A stretch of 64,000 nucleotides of DNA from Mycobacterium sp. (GCF_019247635.1 NZ_JAFBAR010000115.1:1-64000); one strand, 5' to 3'; positions 42,174-54,713 are shown, numbered from the stretch's first letter. Notes: a model not told the origin generated them from the letters alone. Numbers and translations are program-made.

Positions 42174-42183
42174 GCAGACTAAC

Positions 42184-43470
42184 TCAGTGGAACTGGCCCT
42201 CTTCGGTGGAACCGGTCAGCGCCGTGGTCGACGAGTTCGGGTCGACCGTGGTGGCGATGCGGTCGAAGTAGCCGGCACCCACCTCGCGCTGGTGCTTCGT
42301 CGCGGTGTAGCCACGCTCCTCGGCGGCGAACTCCTGCTCCTGCAGCTCCACGTAGGCACTCATCTGGTTGCGGGCATAGCCGTAGGCCAGGTCGAACATC
42401 GAGTAGTTGAGCGCGTGGAATCCGGCCAGCGTGATGAATTGGAACTTGAATCCCATTGCGGCAAGCTCCTTTTGGAACTTCGCGATGGTCGCGTCGTCGA
42501 GGTGCTTGCGCCAGTTGAACGACGGCGAGCAGTTGTAGGCCAACATCTGGTCGGGGTAGGAGTCCTTGACCGCTTCGGAGAACTTGCGCGCGACGTCCAG
42601 GTCCGGGGTGCCGGTCTCCATCCAGATCAGGTCGGAGTACGGCGCGTAGGCCTTCGCCCGCGCGATGCAGGGCTCGATGCCGTTCTTGGTGCGGTAGAAC
42701 CCTTCCCGGGTGCGCTCGCCGGTGATGAACGGCTGATCGCGCTCGTCGACGTCCGAGGTGATCAGCGTGGCGGCCTCGGCGTCGGTACGGGCGATGACGA
42801 CGGTCGGCACGTCGCACACGTCGGCAGCCAACCGGGCCGAGGTGAGCGTGCGGATATGCTGCTGGGTCGGAATCAGGACCTTGCCGCCCAGGTGGCCACA
42901 CTTCTTCTCCGAGGCCAGCTGGTCTTCCCAGTGCGAACCCGCGACACCCGCGGCGATCAGGGCCTTCTGCAGCTCGAACACGTTCAGCGCGCCACCGAAC
43001 CCGGCTTCGCCGTCCGCGACGATCGGCGCCAGCCAGTTCTCCACGGACTTGTCGCCCTCGACCTTGGCGATCTGGTCGGCACGCTGCAGCGCGTTGTTAA
43101 TCCGGCGAACCACCTGCGGCACCGAGTTGGCCGGGTACAGGCTCTGGTCCGGATACGTGTGGCCGGACAGGTTCGCGTCGCCGGCGACCTGCCAACCCGA
43201 CAGATAGATGGCCTTCAGGCCGGCGCGCACCTGCTGGACGGCCATGTTGCCGGTCAGGGCACCGAGCGCATTGACCCACTCGAGGTCGTTCAGCTCCTCC
43301 CACAGCACCTCGGCGCCCCGCCGGGCCAGAGTGTGCTCCTCGACGACACTGCCCTGCAGGGCGACGACGTCGGCGGCGCTGTAGCTGCGGGTGACGTCCT
43401 GCCACCGCGGGTTCGTGTCCCAGTCGTGCTGAATCTGCTCAGCGCTCTTGGGGGTCCCAACGACAGACAT
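42184..43470 (-). CDS. icl: isocitrate lyase
   Basis: [16 protein letters not shown]...; catalytic motif [29 protein letters not shown]. Confidence 0.96.
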   Translation of the reverse strand: MSVVGTPKSAEQIQHDWDTNPRWQDVTRSYSAADVVALQGSVVEEHTLARRGAEVLWEELNDLEWVNALGALTGNMAVQQVRAGLKAIYLSGWQVAGDANLSGHTYPDQSLYPANSVPQVVRRINNALQRADQIAKVEGDKSVENWLAPIVADGEAGFGGALNVFELQKALIAAGVAGSHWEDQLASEKKCGHLGGKVLIPTQQHIRTLTSARLAADVCDVPTVVIARTDAEAATLITSDVDERDQPFITGERTREGFYRTKNGIEPCIARAKAYAPYSDLIWMETGTPDLDVARKFSEAVKDSYPDQMLAYNCSPSFNWRKHLDDATIAKFQKELAAMGFKFQFITLAGFHALNYSMFDLAYGYARNQMSAYVELQEQEFAAEERGYTATKHQREVGAGYFDRIATTVDPNSSTTALTGSTEEGQFH

Positions 43471-43612
43471 GCGGTTGCTCCTAACGGTCTTTCATCGCTG
43501 AAATCGCAGTGAGACCTCCGAAGCGAACCGCCGTCAGGCGGCATTCGGGGCTCAGCTTCACTGGTGTGCTAACACGACGATGGCACAGCCGCCAATGCTC
43601 GTCCACCCATTT

Positions 43613-43680
43613 AAATTGCAAATTTGGGTCAACGCCCCGGTGGTGGTTTGCTAATTTTGCAAAGCTAGGCGCAAACTTAA
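43613..43680. promoter_or_regulatory. candidate RamB-type binding region upstream of icl
   Basis: AAATTGCAAATTT (43613), ATTTTGCAAAG (about 43654), GCGCAAAC (about 43669) in the icl upstream region. Confidence 0.45.
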
Positions 43681-43765
43681 ACGTTTCAGAAGCTACCCAT
43701 CGGTAACCGCAAAGCCGCAGGTCAGACATGCATTTGCCGGGGCGAGTGGAATCGGGCCGATTCGG

Positions 43766-44560
43766 CTACCGGGGGAAGATCGCGGCGACGGCTTTCGTCT
43801 CGTCGCCGACGGCATATGTGAGCGTTGTAACAACGCGGTCGGCCAGGCCGGCGCCGAATTTCTCGGTGGAACCGGCGGGGTGGACGTGCGAGATGATCTC
43901 CAGCTTGTCGCCGAGTGCGACGGGCGCCTCGTGCTCGATAGTCACCCGCAGCGGAGCCGCCAGCAGCTCGGCGTGGCCGGCCAAATAGTCCTCGACCACA
44001 CTCCAATACACCGAGTTGTTCACGTGGTCGAACAGATCGATGTCGGTGAGCCGCACCGGGAACTCGTGGATCTCCGACGCGTCCTCGCGGCTGCCGGCCT
44101 TCAGATAGCCCTTCCAGCGCAGCCGGTCCACGAAGGTGGTCCGGTACAGCCCCTCGAGGAAGTCGTCGGCGATGCGGGCCGGCATCTGGGTTTCCCGGTT
44201 GACGTGGATCCAGAACGCCTCGGATTCGATCAAGCCGCCGTGGCGCCCGTCAACGCGCACGCGCATCTCACACCAGCGGTTCGAGGTGCCCGAGCACCAG
44301 CGCCGCAGCCGGAGCATGTCACGGAACTCGATAGGGCGGATCAGGTCGACCATGGTGCGCCGGACGATCCAGAGCGGATGGGTCTCCTCGAAGCCCATCT
44401 CGCGCAGCTGGTCCTGGCCGATGTCCTGGATGTGCCGGCACGCCGCGTCCAGCCGCAGCCGGCCGGTGTTGTCGATGTCCCCCATGCGCAACGGCCATTC
44501 ACAGTCGAACACGTCGGGGTGGCCGTCGGGCACGGGCATCAATGTCTTGTCAAGAGTCAT
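43766..44560 (-). CDS. acyl-ACP thioesterase-like protein (Rv0466-like)
   Basis: MTLDKTLMPVPDGHPDVFDCEWPLRMGDIDNTGRLRLDAACRHIQDIG; FatA/FatB hot-dog pattern. Confidence 0.88.
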   Translation of the reverse strand: MTLDKTLMPVPDGHPDVFDCEWPLRMGDIDNTGRLRLDAACRHIQDIGQDQLREMGFEETHPLWIVRRTMVDLIRPIEFRDMLRLRRWCSGTSNRWCEMRVRVDGRHGGLIESEAFWIHVNRETQMPARIADDFLEGLYRTTFVDRLRWKGYLKAGSREDASEIHEFPVRLTDIDLFDHVNNSVYWSVVEDYLAGHAELLAAPLRVTIEHEAPVALGDKLEIISHVHPAGSTEKFGAGLADRVVTTLTYAVGDETKAVAAIFPR

Positions 44561-44727
44561 GGCTTGTCCAGGCTCACGGCTTCGCTCCCATTTCCTCCCT
44601 ATGGACACCCGGATGTTCCTCGAGGTACCCGCAGCGAATCATGCCAACCAGACCGGCAAAATAACAATCGCGTCGTGCTGCCAACTCTGCGAATCGCGGC
44701 TTCGCAAGTCCGGGTACGCTCGGTCGG

Positions 44728-46155
44728 GTGTCCAAAACGTTCGTCGGCTCGCGCGTGCGTCAGCTGCGCAGCGAGCGCGGGTTCAGTCAAGCCGCACTGG
44801 CCCAGATGCTGGGGATCTCGCCGAGCTACCTCAATCAGATCGAGCACGACGTCCGTCCGCTGACGGTGGCCGTGCTGCTGCGGATCACCGAGGTGTTCGG
44901 CGTGGATGCGACCTTCTTCGCCTCCCAGGACGACACCCGGTTGGTCGCCGAGCTGCGCGAGGTGACGATGGACCGCGATCTCGGTATCGACGTCGACCCG
45001 ACCGAAGTCGCCGAGATGGTCAACGCCCACCCCAGCCTGGCCCGCGCGGTGGTCAATCTGCATCGGCGCTACCGGATCACCACCGCACAGCTGGCCGCCG
45101 CCACCGAGGAGCGCTTCTTCGACGGCAGCAGCGGCAGCGGTTCGATCACCATGCCCCACGAAGAGGTGCGCGACTACTTCTACGAACGCCAGAACTACCT
45201 ACATGAGCTGGATGCCGCCGCCGAGGACCTGACGATCCAGATGCGGATGCACCACGCGGACCTAGCCCGCGAGTTGACCCGGCGGCTCACCGAGGTGCAC
45301 GGGGTGCACATCAACAAGCGCGTCGACCTCGGCGATACCGTGCTGCACCGCTACGACCCGAAGACCAAGACGCTGGAAATCGGCAACCACCTCTCGTCGG
45401 GTCAGCAGGTGTTCAGAATGGCGGCCGAACTGGCTTATCTCGAGTTCGGCGACCTGATCGACAGCATGGTCGAAGAGGGCAAGTTCACGTCCGACGAGTC
45501 ACGCACCCTGGCCCGGCTCGGGTTGGCCAACTATTTCGCGGCCGCGGCCGTGCTGCCCTACCGCCAGTTCCACGACGTCGCGGAGAACTTCCGCTACGAC
45601 GTCGAGCGGCTGTCGGCGTTCTACTCGGTCAGCTACGAGACCATCGCGCACCGGCTGTCGACGCTGCAACGGCCCTCCATACGGGGCGTGCCGTTCTCGT
45701 TCGTCCGGGTCGACCGGGCCGGCAACATGTCAAAGCGCCAGTCCGCCACGGGTTTTCACTTCTCGTCCAGCGGCGGCACCTGCCCGCTGTGGAACGTCTA
45801 CGAGACGTTCGCCAACCCCGGCAAGATCCTCGTCCAGATCGCCCAGATGCCCGACGGCCGCAACTACATGTGGGTGGCCCGCACCGTCGAGCTGCGCGCG
45901 GCCCGCTACGGTCAGCCCGGCAAGACCTTCGCGATCGGGCTGGGTTGCGAGCTTCGCCACGCGCATCGGCTCGTCTACTCGGAAGGACTCGACTTGTCGG
46001 GGGATCCCAACATCGCAGCGACACCGATCGGCGCGGGCTGCCGGGTCTGCGAACGCGACAACTGCCCGCAGCGCGCCTTCCCCGCGTTGGGCCGCGCGCT
46101 GGACATAGACGAACACCGCAGCACGGTGTCTCCCTATCTCGTGAAGCAACCGTGA
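44728..46155 (+). CDS. ramB: regulator of acetate metabolism RamB (XRE HTH, IrrE-like/DUF2083 C-terminus)
   Basis: VRQLRSERGFSQAALAQMLGISPSYLNQIEHDVRPLTVAVLLRITEVF; Rv0465c position divergent from Rv0466/icl. Confidence 0.92.
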   Translation: MSKTFVGSRVRQLRSERGFSQAALAQMLGISPSYLNQIEHDVRPLTVAVLLRITEVFGVDATFFASQDDTRLVAELREVTMDRDLGIDVDPTEVAEMVNAHPSLARAVVNLHRRYRITTAQLAAATEERFFDGSSGSGSITMPHEEVRDYFYERQNYLHELDAAAEDLTIQMRMHHADLARELTRRLTEVHGVHINKRVDLGDTVLHRYDPKTKTLEIGNHLSSGQQVFRMAAELAYLEFGDLIDSMVEEGKFTSDESRTLARLGLANYFAAAAVLPYRQFHDVAENFRYDVERLSAFYSVSYETIAHRLSTLQRPSIRGVPFSFVRVDRAGNMSKRQSATGFHFSSSGGTCPLWNVYETFANPGKILVQIAQMPDGRNYMWVARTVELRAARYGQPGKTFAIGLGCELRHAHRLVYSEGLDLSGDPNIAATPIGAGCRVCERDNCPQRAFPALGRALDIDEHRSTVSPYLVKQP

Positions 46156-46709
46156 CCGGGGACCATGTCGCGCGCATCCCGTCGGGCGGGTTGCGCCAAC
46201 TGGGCCCGATCAACTGGGTGTTCGCCAAGTTGGGTGCGCGCACGATGCGGGTGCCGGAGATGCACCTATTCACCACGCTGGGCCGTCGCCAGGGGCTGTA
46301 CTGGGCCTGGCTGATCTATGGTGCACGGCTGTTGCGGGGGCGGCTGTGCCGAGCCGACACCGAGTTGGTGATCCTGCGGGTCGGGCAGCTGCGATCGTGC
46401 GAGTACGAACTCCAGCACCATCGCCGGATCGGACGCCAGGCCGGGCTGGACGCCGCGCTGCAGGCCGCGATCTTCGCCTGGCCCGCCGTGCCGGAAGGCC
46501 ACGCGCTGAGCGCCCGGCAGCAGGCGCTGTTGCAGGCGACCGACGAGCTGATCCTGGACCGCTCGATCACCGCCGCTACCTGGCAACGGCTGGCGGCTCA
46601 CCTCAACCCGCCGAGGTTGATCGAATTCTGTTTCCTGGCAACCCATTACGACGGTCTGGCCGCGACCATCAAGGCGCTCCAGATCCAGTTGGACAAGCCG
46701 GCCGACTAA
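46152..46709 (+). CDS. carboxymuconolactone decarboxylase/AhpD-like protein (Rv0464c-like)
   Basis: ELVILRVGQLRSCEYELQHHRRIGRQAGL; start overlaps ramB stop. Confidence 0.87.
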   Translation: MTGDHVARIPSGGLRQLGPINWVFAKLGARTMRVPEMHLFTTLGRRQGLYWAWLIYGARLLRGRLCRADTELVILRVGQLRSCEYELQHHRRIGRQAGLDAALQAAIFAWPAVPEGHALSARQQALLQATDELILDRSITAATWQRLAAHLNPPRLIEFCFLATHYDGLAATIKALQIQLDKPAD

Positions 46710-46721
46710 GCCGGCACAAGG

Positions 46722-47006
46722 TCAGAACGTGATGTCTGCCAGCACGGCCAGCGACAGCGCCACGGGAAGGATCGGCACGCCGAAGGCGAACGCCGTCCAC
46801 TGATTGCGACGACGGCGCCGCTGCCACAAGCCCCACAGCACGGCGCAGACCGCCAGCGCACCCGACAGAATCAGCAGGGTGGGATCCCACTGCCCCGCCG
46901 TCGCGTTGTCGTCGACGATCGAAAACGCCGCCAACCATACGACGTAGCCCGCGGCCAGCCCGCCGACGGCGCCGACCAGAGTCTGGCCGGCCTGCGTGCT
47001 CCCCAT
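46722..47006 (-). CDS. small membrane protein (Rv0463-like)
   Basis: [61 protein letters not shown]; overlaps lpdC stop. Confidence 0.83.
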   Translation of the reverse strand: MGSTQAGQTLVGAVGGLAAGYVVWLAAFSIVDDNATAGQWDPTLLILSGALAVCAVLWGLWQRRRRRNQWTAFAFGVPILPVALSLAVLADITF

Positions 47007-48421
47007 CAGAAGTTGATCATGTGGCCGGTCAGGCCGTGGAAGCACTCCTGCAACGCCTCGGACATCGTCGGGTGCGTGTGCACGTTGCGCGCCAGCTCGC
47101 TGGCCGTCAGGTCCCACTTCTGCGCCAGCGTCAGTTCCGGCAGTAGCTCGGACACGTCGTGGCCAATCAGGTGGCCGCCCAGCAGCTCGCCGTACTTGGC
47201 GTCGGCGACCAGCTTGACGAAGCCACTGGGGTCGCCCACTCCGTGCGCCTTGGCGTTCGCGGTGAACGGAAACTTGGCCACCACCACGTCGTGACCTTCC
47301 TCGCGGGCCTGCTCCTCGGTAAGCCCGAAGCTGGCGACGTTCGGCTGGCAGAACGTCGCGCGCGGCATCATGCGGTAGTCACCGAGCGCCAAAGTTTCTG
47401 CGCCGGCGATGGTTTCGGCCGCCACCACCCCCTGGGCCTCGGCCACGTGGGCCAGCTGGAGCTTGCCGGTGACGTCGCCGATGGCGTAGATGTGGCTGAC
47501 GCTGGTCTGCATGTAATCGCCGATGCCGATGGCCTTGCGGTCGGTGAGGGCGACGCCGGCCTTGTCCAGGCCGTAGCCCTCGACGTTGGGCGCGAATCCG
47601 ATGGCCTGCAACACCTTATCGGCCTTGAGTTCCTCGGACTTGCCGTCCTTGCTGACGACGACGGTGACCTGCGAGCCATCGGTGCCATCGGAGCCTGCGT
47701 CGGAGATCGACTCGACCTTGGTGCCGGTCAGGACCTTGATGCCCAGCTTCTTGAACTGCTTCTCGATTTCCTTGGAAACCTCGGCGTCCTCGTTGGGCAA
47801 CGCCCTCGGCAGGAATTCCACGATGGTGACGTCCACGCCGTAGTTCTTCAGCACGTAGCCGAACTCCATGCCGATGGCGCCAGCCCCGGCGATGACGATC
47901 GATTTCGGCAGCTCGCGCGACAGGATCTGTTCCTCGTAGGTGACCACGTTGGTGGACAGCGAGGTACCTGGCACCAGCCGCGTGCTGCTGCCGGTGGCGA
48001 TGATGGCGTTGTCGAACGAGACCTCCTGGGTACCACCGTCATTGAGCTCAACCGCGAGGGTGTTGGCGTCGGTGAACTTGCCGTAGCCGTGGATCTCGGT
48101 GATCTTGTTCTTCTTCATCAGGAAGTGCACGCCCGCGACGCGCCCCTCGGCCACCTTCCGACTGCGGTCGAATGCGACACCGTAGTCGAAGGTCGCCTCG
48201 CCGCTGATGCCAAATGTCTTGGCCTCCTTGGTAAAAATGTGCGCGAGTTCGGCGTTGCGCAGCAGCGCCTTCGACGGGATGCAGCCCACGTTGAGGCAGA
48301 CGCCGCCCCAGTATTTGGGTTCGACGACCGCCGTGTTCAGACCGAGCTGGGCGGCGCGGATAGCGGCGACATACCCGCCGGGACCGGCCCCGAGGACAAC
48401 GACGTCATAGTGAGAAGTCAC
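47006..48421 (-). CDS. lpdC: dihydrolipoamide dehydrogenase
   Basis: [50 protein letters not shown]. Confidence 0.96.
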   Translation of the reverse strand: MTSHYDVVVLGAGPGGYVAAIRAAQLGLNTAVVEPKYWGGVCLNVGCIPSKALLRNAELAHIFTKEAKTFGISGEATFDYGVAFDRSRKVAEGRVAGVHFLMKKNKITEIHGYGKFTDANTLAVELNDGGTQEVSFDNAIIATGSSTRLVPGTSLSTNVVTYEEQILSRELPKSIVIAGAGAIGMEFGYVLKNYGVDVTIVEFLPRALPNEDAEVSKEIEKQFKKLGIKVLTGTKVESISDAGSDGTDGSQVTVVVSKDGKSEELKADKVLQAIGFAPNVEGYGLDKAGVALTDRKAIGIGDYMQTSVSHIYAIGDVTGKLQLAHVAEAQGVVAAETIAGAETLALGDYRMMPRATFCQPNVASFGLTEEQAREEGHDVVVAKFPFTANAKAHGVGDPSGFVKLVADAKYGELLGGHLIGHDVSELLPELTLAQKWDLTASELARNVHTHPTMSEALQECFHGLTGHMINF

Positions 48422-48505
48422 GAGCCCACACTAGTGGGCGGTAACCTCTCACCGAACAACACCGCGGGTCACCGCCGCTACCCGCTTGGCCTCCCACGCC
48501 GGGGC

Positions 48506-49093
48506 TCAATAGGGAATCACGCCGCCCAGGCAATGGCCCACCCGCTCGCAGTGGTAATAGCCGTAGAGCGGTGCCGCGGCCGCCACCGAGGCGAACGGAC
48601 CGGACATCACGCCCAGCGCCAGCGCCGAGATCAATGGCCGGCCCTGGACCATCGCCAGCAGCACGCCGGCCACGCTGCACACGACGACATAGACCAGCAC
48701 CACGAACATCGGCGGCGTCTTGTCGATCGCGTGATACCACCAATAGAACAGACTCAGGCCCACCTCGGCCGCGGCGAACCACACGCCGAGGAGCACCGAC
48801 AGCAGCTTCCACCACTTCACGTACTGGTATCGGCCGGGAACGGCGACGGGCGCGGCGGTGATCTCCGTCGCCGATTCCTGGGCAACCCTGGGCGCGGGCG
48901 TGCCGGCCTCTTCATCGGCCGGCTTCGTGCCCGCGTCGGCCGGCGCCAACGGCGCCAAGGGTGCTGAGTCGTCATCCCAGGTCGGCACGAACGGCACCGA
49001 GTGCTCGCCCGTGTCGTCGGAGTCACTGAAATCGGGTACGAACGGCGCGGTACCGGGATTGGACGCGGGGTCGTGTGGATCGCCGTCAGGCAC
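48506..49093 (-). CDS. membrane protein (Rv0461-like)
   Basis: Acidic/Pro N-terminal region then four predicted TM helices. Confidence 0.8.
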   Translation of the reverse strand: MPDGDPHDPASNPGTAPFVPDFSDSDDTGEHSVPFVPTWDDDSAPLAPLAPADAGTKPADEEAGTPAPRVAQESATEITAAPVAVPGRYQYVKWWKLLSVLLGVWFAAAEVGLSLFYWWYHAIDKTPPMFVVLVYVVVCSVAGVLLAMVQGRPLISALALGVMSGPFASVAAAAPLYGYYHCERVGHCLGGVIPY

Positions 49094-49364
49094 CCGACAC
49101 CACCCGGAGCGCGACCAGCACCCCGAACCAGCCGGGCGCCAACGCCAGGATGAACGCGCCGACCATGGTCACCCATCGCCGCCCGGAAAACAGGATTACG
49201 AATAGCCCCAGCGCACTGGGAATCCCGACCACCAGGGTGATGATGACTTCGGGCGTGATCCGGCTGTGAACCAGCACGCTGGACGCCACCCCCGCCAGCT
49301 GCCCGACCGCGCTCCCGATGAGCAGGGCGCTGGCCAACAGCCATGGACGGGGAAGGGGAATCAC
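49086..49364 (-). CDS. small membrane protein (Rv0460-like)
   Basis: GTG start; VIPLPRPWLLASALLIGSAVGQLAGVASSVLVHSRITPEVIITLVVG. Confidence 0.78.
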   Translation of the reverse strand: MIPLPRPWLLASALLIGSAVGQLAGVASSVLVHSRITPEVIITLVVGIPSALGLFVILFSGRRWVTMVGAFILALAPGWFGVLVALRVVSGA

Positions 49365-49386
49365 GCCTTCCGACCTTACTGCGGTG

Positions 49387-49886
49387 TCAGCGTGGAGCCG
49401 GGCACGTCCCGGGCGCCGAAGCTGTGTCGTCGACCGCCACCACCCCGCCACGATTCGACGGCCGTTCGCCCCGCTCGTACGCGGCTCCGGTGATCACCGG
49501 CACCGCCTCGAGCAGCGCTTTCTCGTCGTCGGTGAAAACCCGGCCGCGACTGAGGAACCGGACGCCTTCCGGCGCTTCCAGGCTGAAGCCGCCCCCGCGT
49601 CCGGGGACCACGTCGATCAGCAGCTGGGTGTGCTTCCAGACCTGGTACTGGGGACCGGAGATCCACACCGGCACCCCCTCGGCACCGACGTCGAGGATTC
49701 CGAGCAGGACGTCGCGGTCGCCGACCAGGAAGTCCTCGCGCGGGTAGCACATGGGTGAGGACCCGTCGCAGCAGCCGCCGGACTGGTGGAACATCACCGG
49801 CCCGTGCCGGTCCTGCAGGCGGGCCAGCAAGTCGGCGGCGGCGCCGGTGATCACCGCGCCCGCCGGCCCCGCCGGGGGGTCGCTCA

Positions 49887-49887
<1 letters not shown>
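49387..49887 (-). CDS. DUF779-family protein (Rv0459-like)
   Basis: DRHGPVMFHQSGGCCDGSSPMCYPREDFLVGDRDVLLG; overlaps aldA stop. Confidence 0.9.
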
Positions 49888-51410
<1,523 letters not shown>

Positions 51411-51470
51411 CGGCTTGGCTCCTTTTTCAACGTCCTGTAATACAACTCACACTACCGCCGAGGCCACAAT

Positions 51471-51570
51471 GGACTCCACGAGCGAGAGGACTCCACGAGC
51501 GAAAGGATTCCACGAGCCAAAAGGCCTCCATGATCGAAGGCATCCAACGACCGAACGGCCCCCAATGACA
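51471..51570. repeat. degenerate 17-bp tandem repeat array between divergent aldA and prolyl oligopeptidase
   Basis: GGACTCCACGAGCGAGA/GGACTCCACGAGCGAAA/GGATTCCACGAGCCAAAA/GGCCTCCATGATCGAA/GGCATCCAACGACCGAAC/GGCCCCCAATGACA. Confidence 0.8.
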
Positions 51571-53631
51571 TCAGCGCCCGCCCCGGACAGCACGGACCCC
51601 TACCTGTGGCTTGAGGACGTGACCGGTGACGCCGCGCTTGATTGGGTGCGCGCGCGCAACCAACCGACCAAGGCCGAGTTCTGCGACGCGGAGTTCGAGC
51701 GGATGCGTGCCGAAGCCCTCGAGGTGCTTGATACCGATGCCCGGATTCCTTACGTGCGCCGACGCGGGGAGTACCTGTACGACTTCTGGCGCGACGCCAC
51801 CAATCCGCGCGGGCTGTGGCGCCGAACGACGCTGGACAGTTATCGCACCGACACACCCGAGTGGGACGTACTGATCGATGTCGACGAATTGGGCCGCGCT
51901 GACAACCGGAAATGGGTGTGGGCAGGCGCCGAGGTCATCGAACCCGAACTCACCCGCGCCCTGATCAGTCTCTCCCCTGGCGGCTCGGATGCCGTGATCG
52001 TGCGTGAATTCGACATGCTGACACGCGAATTCGTTTCCGACGGGTTCCAGTTGCCGGAAGCCAAGTCGCAGATCGGCTGGGAGGATCCGGACACCGTCCT
52101 GGTCGGCACCGACTTCGGGCCCGGCTCGATGACCGATTCCGGATATCCGCGAATCTCCAAGCGGTGGCGCCGCGGCACACCGTTGGCCGACGCGGAGACG
52201 GTCTTCGAGGGCGAGGACACCGACGTCAGCGCGGGAACCTACCGGGATCGAACGCCGGGCTACGAGCGCACCTTCGTGGTTCGTGCGGTCGACTTCTGGA
52301 ACAGGAATAGATACGAGCTGCGGGGTTCAGAACTGATCCCGATCGACGTGCCCACCGACGCCAGCAGCGTCTCGGTGCACCGTGAGTGGCTGCTGATCGA
52401 CCTGCGCACCGACTGGACCTTGACCAACGACGCTGCCACCACCTACCGTGCCGGGTCGCTGCTGGCTGCCAACTATGACGAATTTCTCAGCGGGGCAAGG
52501 GAACTGCACGTCGTATTCGAGCCCGACGAACACACCTGTCTGTACCACTACGCGTGGACCCGAGACCGGCTGCTGCTGGTCACATTGGCCGATGTGGCCA
52601 GCCGCGTCGAAATCGTCACACCGGGCAGCTGGCAACGCGAACCGGTGGCCGGCATCCCCGCCTCGACCAACACCGTGATTGCCGCCGCCGATGATACCGG
52701 CGACGAATTCTTCCTCGACTCCAGCGGATTCGTCACTCCGTCGCGGTTGTTGCGTGGCACCGGGGACGGGCCGCCGGAACAGATCAAGTCAGCGCCCAGC
52801 TTCTTCGACGCCGAAAACATCACGGTGGCACAGCATTTCGTGGCATCAGCAGACGGGACCCGAGTTCCCTACTTCGTCGTACGACCGGACCCGAAAGACG
52901 GGGGCGATGGTCCCGGTCCCACAATGCTGTACGGCTACGGCGGCTTCGAGTCGTCCAACACCCCGGGCTACAGCGGGGTGTTGGGCCGGTTGTGGCTGGC
53001 CCGCGGCGGCACCTACGTGCTGGCCAACATCCGCGGTGGTGGCGAGTACGGGCCGGGCTGGCACACCCAGGCGATGCGTGCGGGCCGGCACAAGGTGGCC
53101 GAGGACTTCGTCGCGGTGGCAACCGATTTGGTGGAGCGTGGCATTACCACCGTCGAGCAACTCGGCGCGCAGGGTGGTAGCAACGGCGGCCTGCTGATGG
53201 GCATCATGCTGACCAAATATCCGGACAGATTCGGCGCGCTGGTCTGCAGCGTGCCGCTGCTGGACATGAAGCGCTACCACCTGCTGCTGGCCGGCGCGTC
53301 ATGGGTGGCCGAATACGGCGACCCGGACAACCCCGACGATTGGGCGTTCATCTCGAAGTACTCGCCCTACCAAAATGTTTCGGCGGGGCGCAGGTACCCC
53401 CCGGTGCTGCTGACCACCTCCACCCGCGATGACCGGGTGCATCCCGGCCATGCCCGCAAGATGACGGCCGCGCTCGAGGCCGCGGGCCATGCGGTCTGGT
53501 ACTACGAGAACATCGAGGGCGGACACGGCGGGGCGGCCGACAACGAACAGCTCGCGTTCAAATCCGCGCTCACGTACTCGTTCCTGCACCGGATGCTGGG
53601 CGCCCGATCGGCGGATACTGCACTCGGATGA
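51565..53631 (+). CDS. prolyl oligopeptidase family protein (Rv0457c-like)
   Basis: MTSAPAPDSTDPYLWLEDVTGDAALDWVRARN; GGSNGGLLMGIMLTKYPDRFGALVC nucleophile motif. Confidence 0.93.
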   Translation: MTSAPAPDSTDPYLWLEDVTGDAALDWVRARNQPTKAEFCDAEFERMRAEALEVLDTDARIPYVRRRGEYLYDFWRDATNPRGLWRRTTLDSYRTDTPEWDVLIDVDELGRADNRKWVWAGAEVIEPELTRALISLSPGGSDAVIVREFDMLTREFVSDGFQLPEAKSQIGWEDPDTVLVGTDFGPGSMTDSGYPRISKRWRRGTPLADAETVFEGEDTDVSAGTYRDRTPGYERTFVVRAVDFWNRNRYELRGSELIPIDVPTDASSVSVHREWLLIDLRTDWTLTNDAATTYRAGSLLAANYDEFLSGARELHVVFEPDEHTCLYHYAWTRDRLLLVTLADVASRVEIVTPGSWQREPVAGIPASTNTVIAAADDTGDEFFLDSSGFVTPSRLLRGTGDGPPEQIKSAPSFFDAENITVAQHFVASADGTRVPYFVVRPDPKDGGDGPGPTMLYGYGGFESSNTPGYSGVLGRLWLARGGTYVLANIRGGGEYGPGWHTQAMRAGRHKVAEDFVAVATDLVERGITTVEQLGAQGGSNGGLLMGIMLTKYPDRFGALVCSVPLLDMKRYHLLLAGASWVAEYGDPDNPDDWAFISKYSPYQNVSAGRRYPPVLLTTSTRDDRVHPGHARKMTAALEAAGHAVWYYENIEGGHGGAADNEQLAFKSALTYSFLHRMLGARSADTALG

Positions 53632-54713
53632 ACCGAGCTATGGCTGCAGCTCTGGTTGTCCTGGCATTGGCCGCGTGTGGTCACCACGCCGGCGCGCCGG
53701 TCGGTGCCGCCACGACGACGACGGGAATCCTGCCGTCCGGGGTGCCCACCGAGGGAACCCGGCCATCCACCGCGCAGCTACCACCGGCGGCCGAACCCCA
53801 GAACGCGCCTAGCACCACGGCATCCGGGCGGATGGTGCCGGTTGGCGCACGCCCGGAAGGCGTCGCGGTCGACCAGGTCACCCGCACGGTTGCGGTGGCC
53901 ACCCATGACCCGGACGAACTCGTGTTGATCGATGCCGACTCGGCCGCGATCGTGAGCCGTACTCCCCTGCCCGGGTCCGCGCGCCACCTGGAGTTGGCCG
54001 CGCCGGGCGGCCCGATCCTGGTGCCGGTGGAAACCGACAACGCGCTTGTGCGGGTGGAGCTGACGGGGAAACCCCCACAGTTAAAAGTGTTGCCGGCGAT
54101 CGTCACCGGCACCTCCCCGCATGACGCGGCAGCAGCCTCCAACGGGACGGTGCTCGTGGGCAACGAACTCGGCGGGACGGTCAGCGTCCTGCGCGGCGAC
54201 CGCATCGTGAAGGTGTTCACCGACCGCGTCCAACCCGCCGGTCTCGCCGCTTTCGGTACCGCTGTCGGTGTGCTGGACGCGCGAACGAACACCCTGACCG
54301 TCTACGACGCCGACAAACTCAGCATCCTCGGCTCGATTCCGGCCGGCGCCGGTCCCACTCATCTGGTCGCCGACCGGCACGGGCACATGATCGCCGCGGA
54401 TACCCGCGGCGACACGATCCGGGTGTTCGACCCGCTGCCGACGCCGCACGAAGTCGCCGACGTCGCACAGCCCGGTGCGCCGTACGGCATCGCGTACGAC
54501 CCGGTTCGGGACCGGCTCTGGGTGGCCTCCTCGGGCACCAACGAGGTCGTCGGTTACAACGTGTCCGGCCCGGCGCCCAGCGAACTACAGCGGATTCCGA
54601 CCGTGCAAAACCCGTACTCCCTGGGCGTGGACCCGACCACGGGGCGGCTGTTCGTCGCCGGTGTCACCGGCGGTGTCCTGCAAGTCATCGACCCCGCGGA
54701 GACGGGCGGCTGA
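53628..54713 (+). CDS. YncE-like beta-propeller lipoprotein
   Basis: Lipobox VVLALAACGHH; repeated blades (PEGVAVDQVTRTVAVATHDPDELVLID...; PYSLGVDPTTGRLFVAGVTGGVLQVID); ATGA overlap with previous gene. Confidence 0.85.
   Translation: MNRAMAAALVVLALAACGHHAGAPVGAATTTTGILPSGVPTEGTRPSTAQLPPAAEPQNAPSTTASGRMVPVGARPEGVAVDQVTRTVAVATHDPDELVLIDADSAAIVSRTPLPGSARHLELAAPGGPILVPVETDNALVRVELTGKPPQLKVLPAIVTGTSPHDAAAASNGTVLVGNELGGTVSVLRGDRIVKVFTDRVQPAGLAAFGTAVGVLDARTNTLTVYDADKLSILGSIPAGAGPTHLVADRHGHMIAADTRGDTIRVFDPLPTPHEVADVAQPGAPYGIAYDPVRDRLWVASSGTNEVVGYNVSGPAPSELQRIPTVQNPYSLGVDPTTGRLFVAGVTGGVLQVIDPAETGG

Noticed and set aside
43481-43729. 82-aa minus-strand ORF upstream of icl
   Set aside because: No RBS or family resemblance; lies in the AT-rich icl promoter region.
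47159-48967. 602-aa plus-strand ORF antisense to lpdC
   Set aside because: Antisense shadow frame; LpdC on the minus strand is unambiguous.
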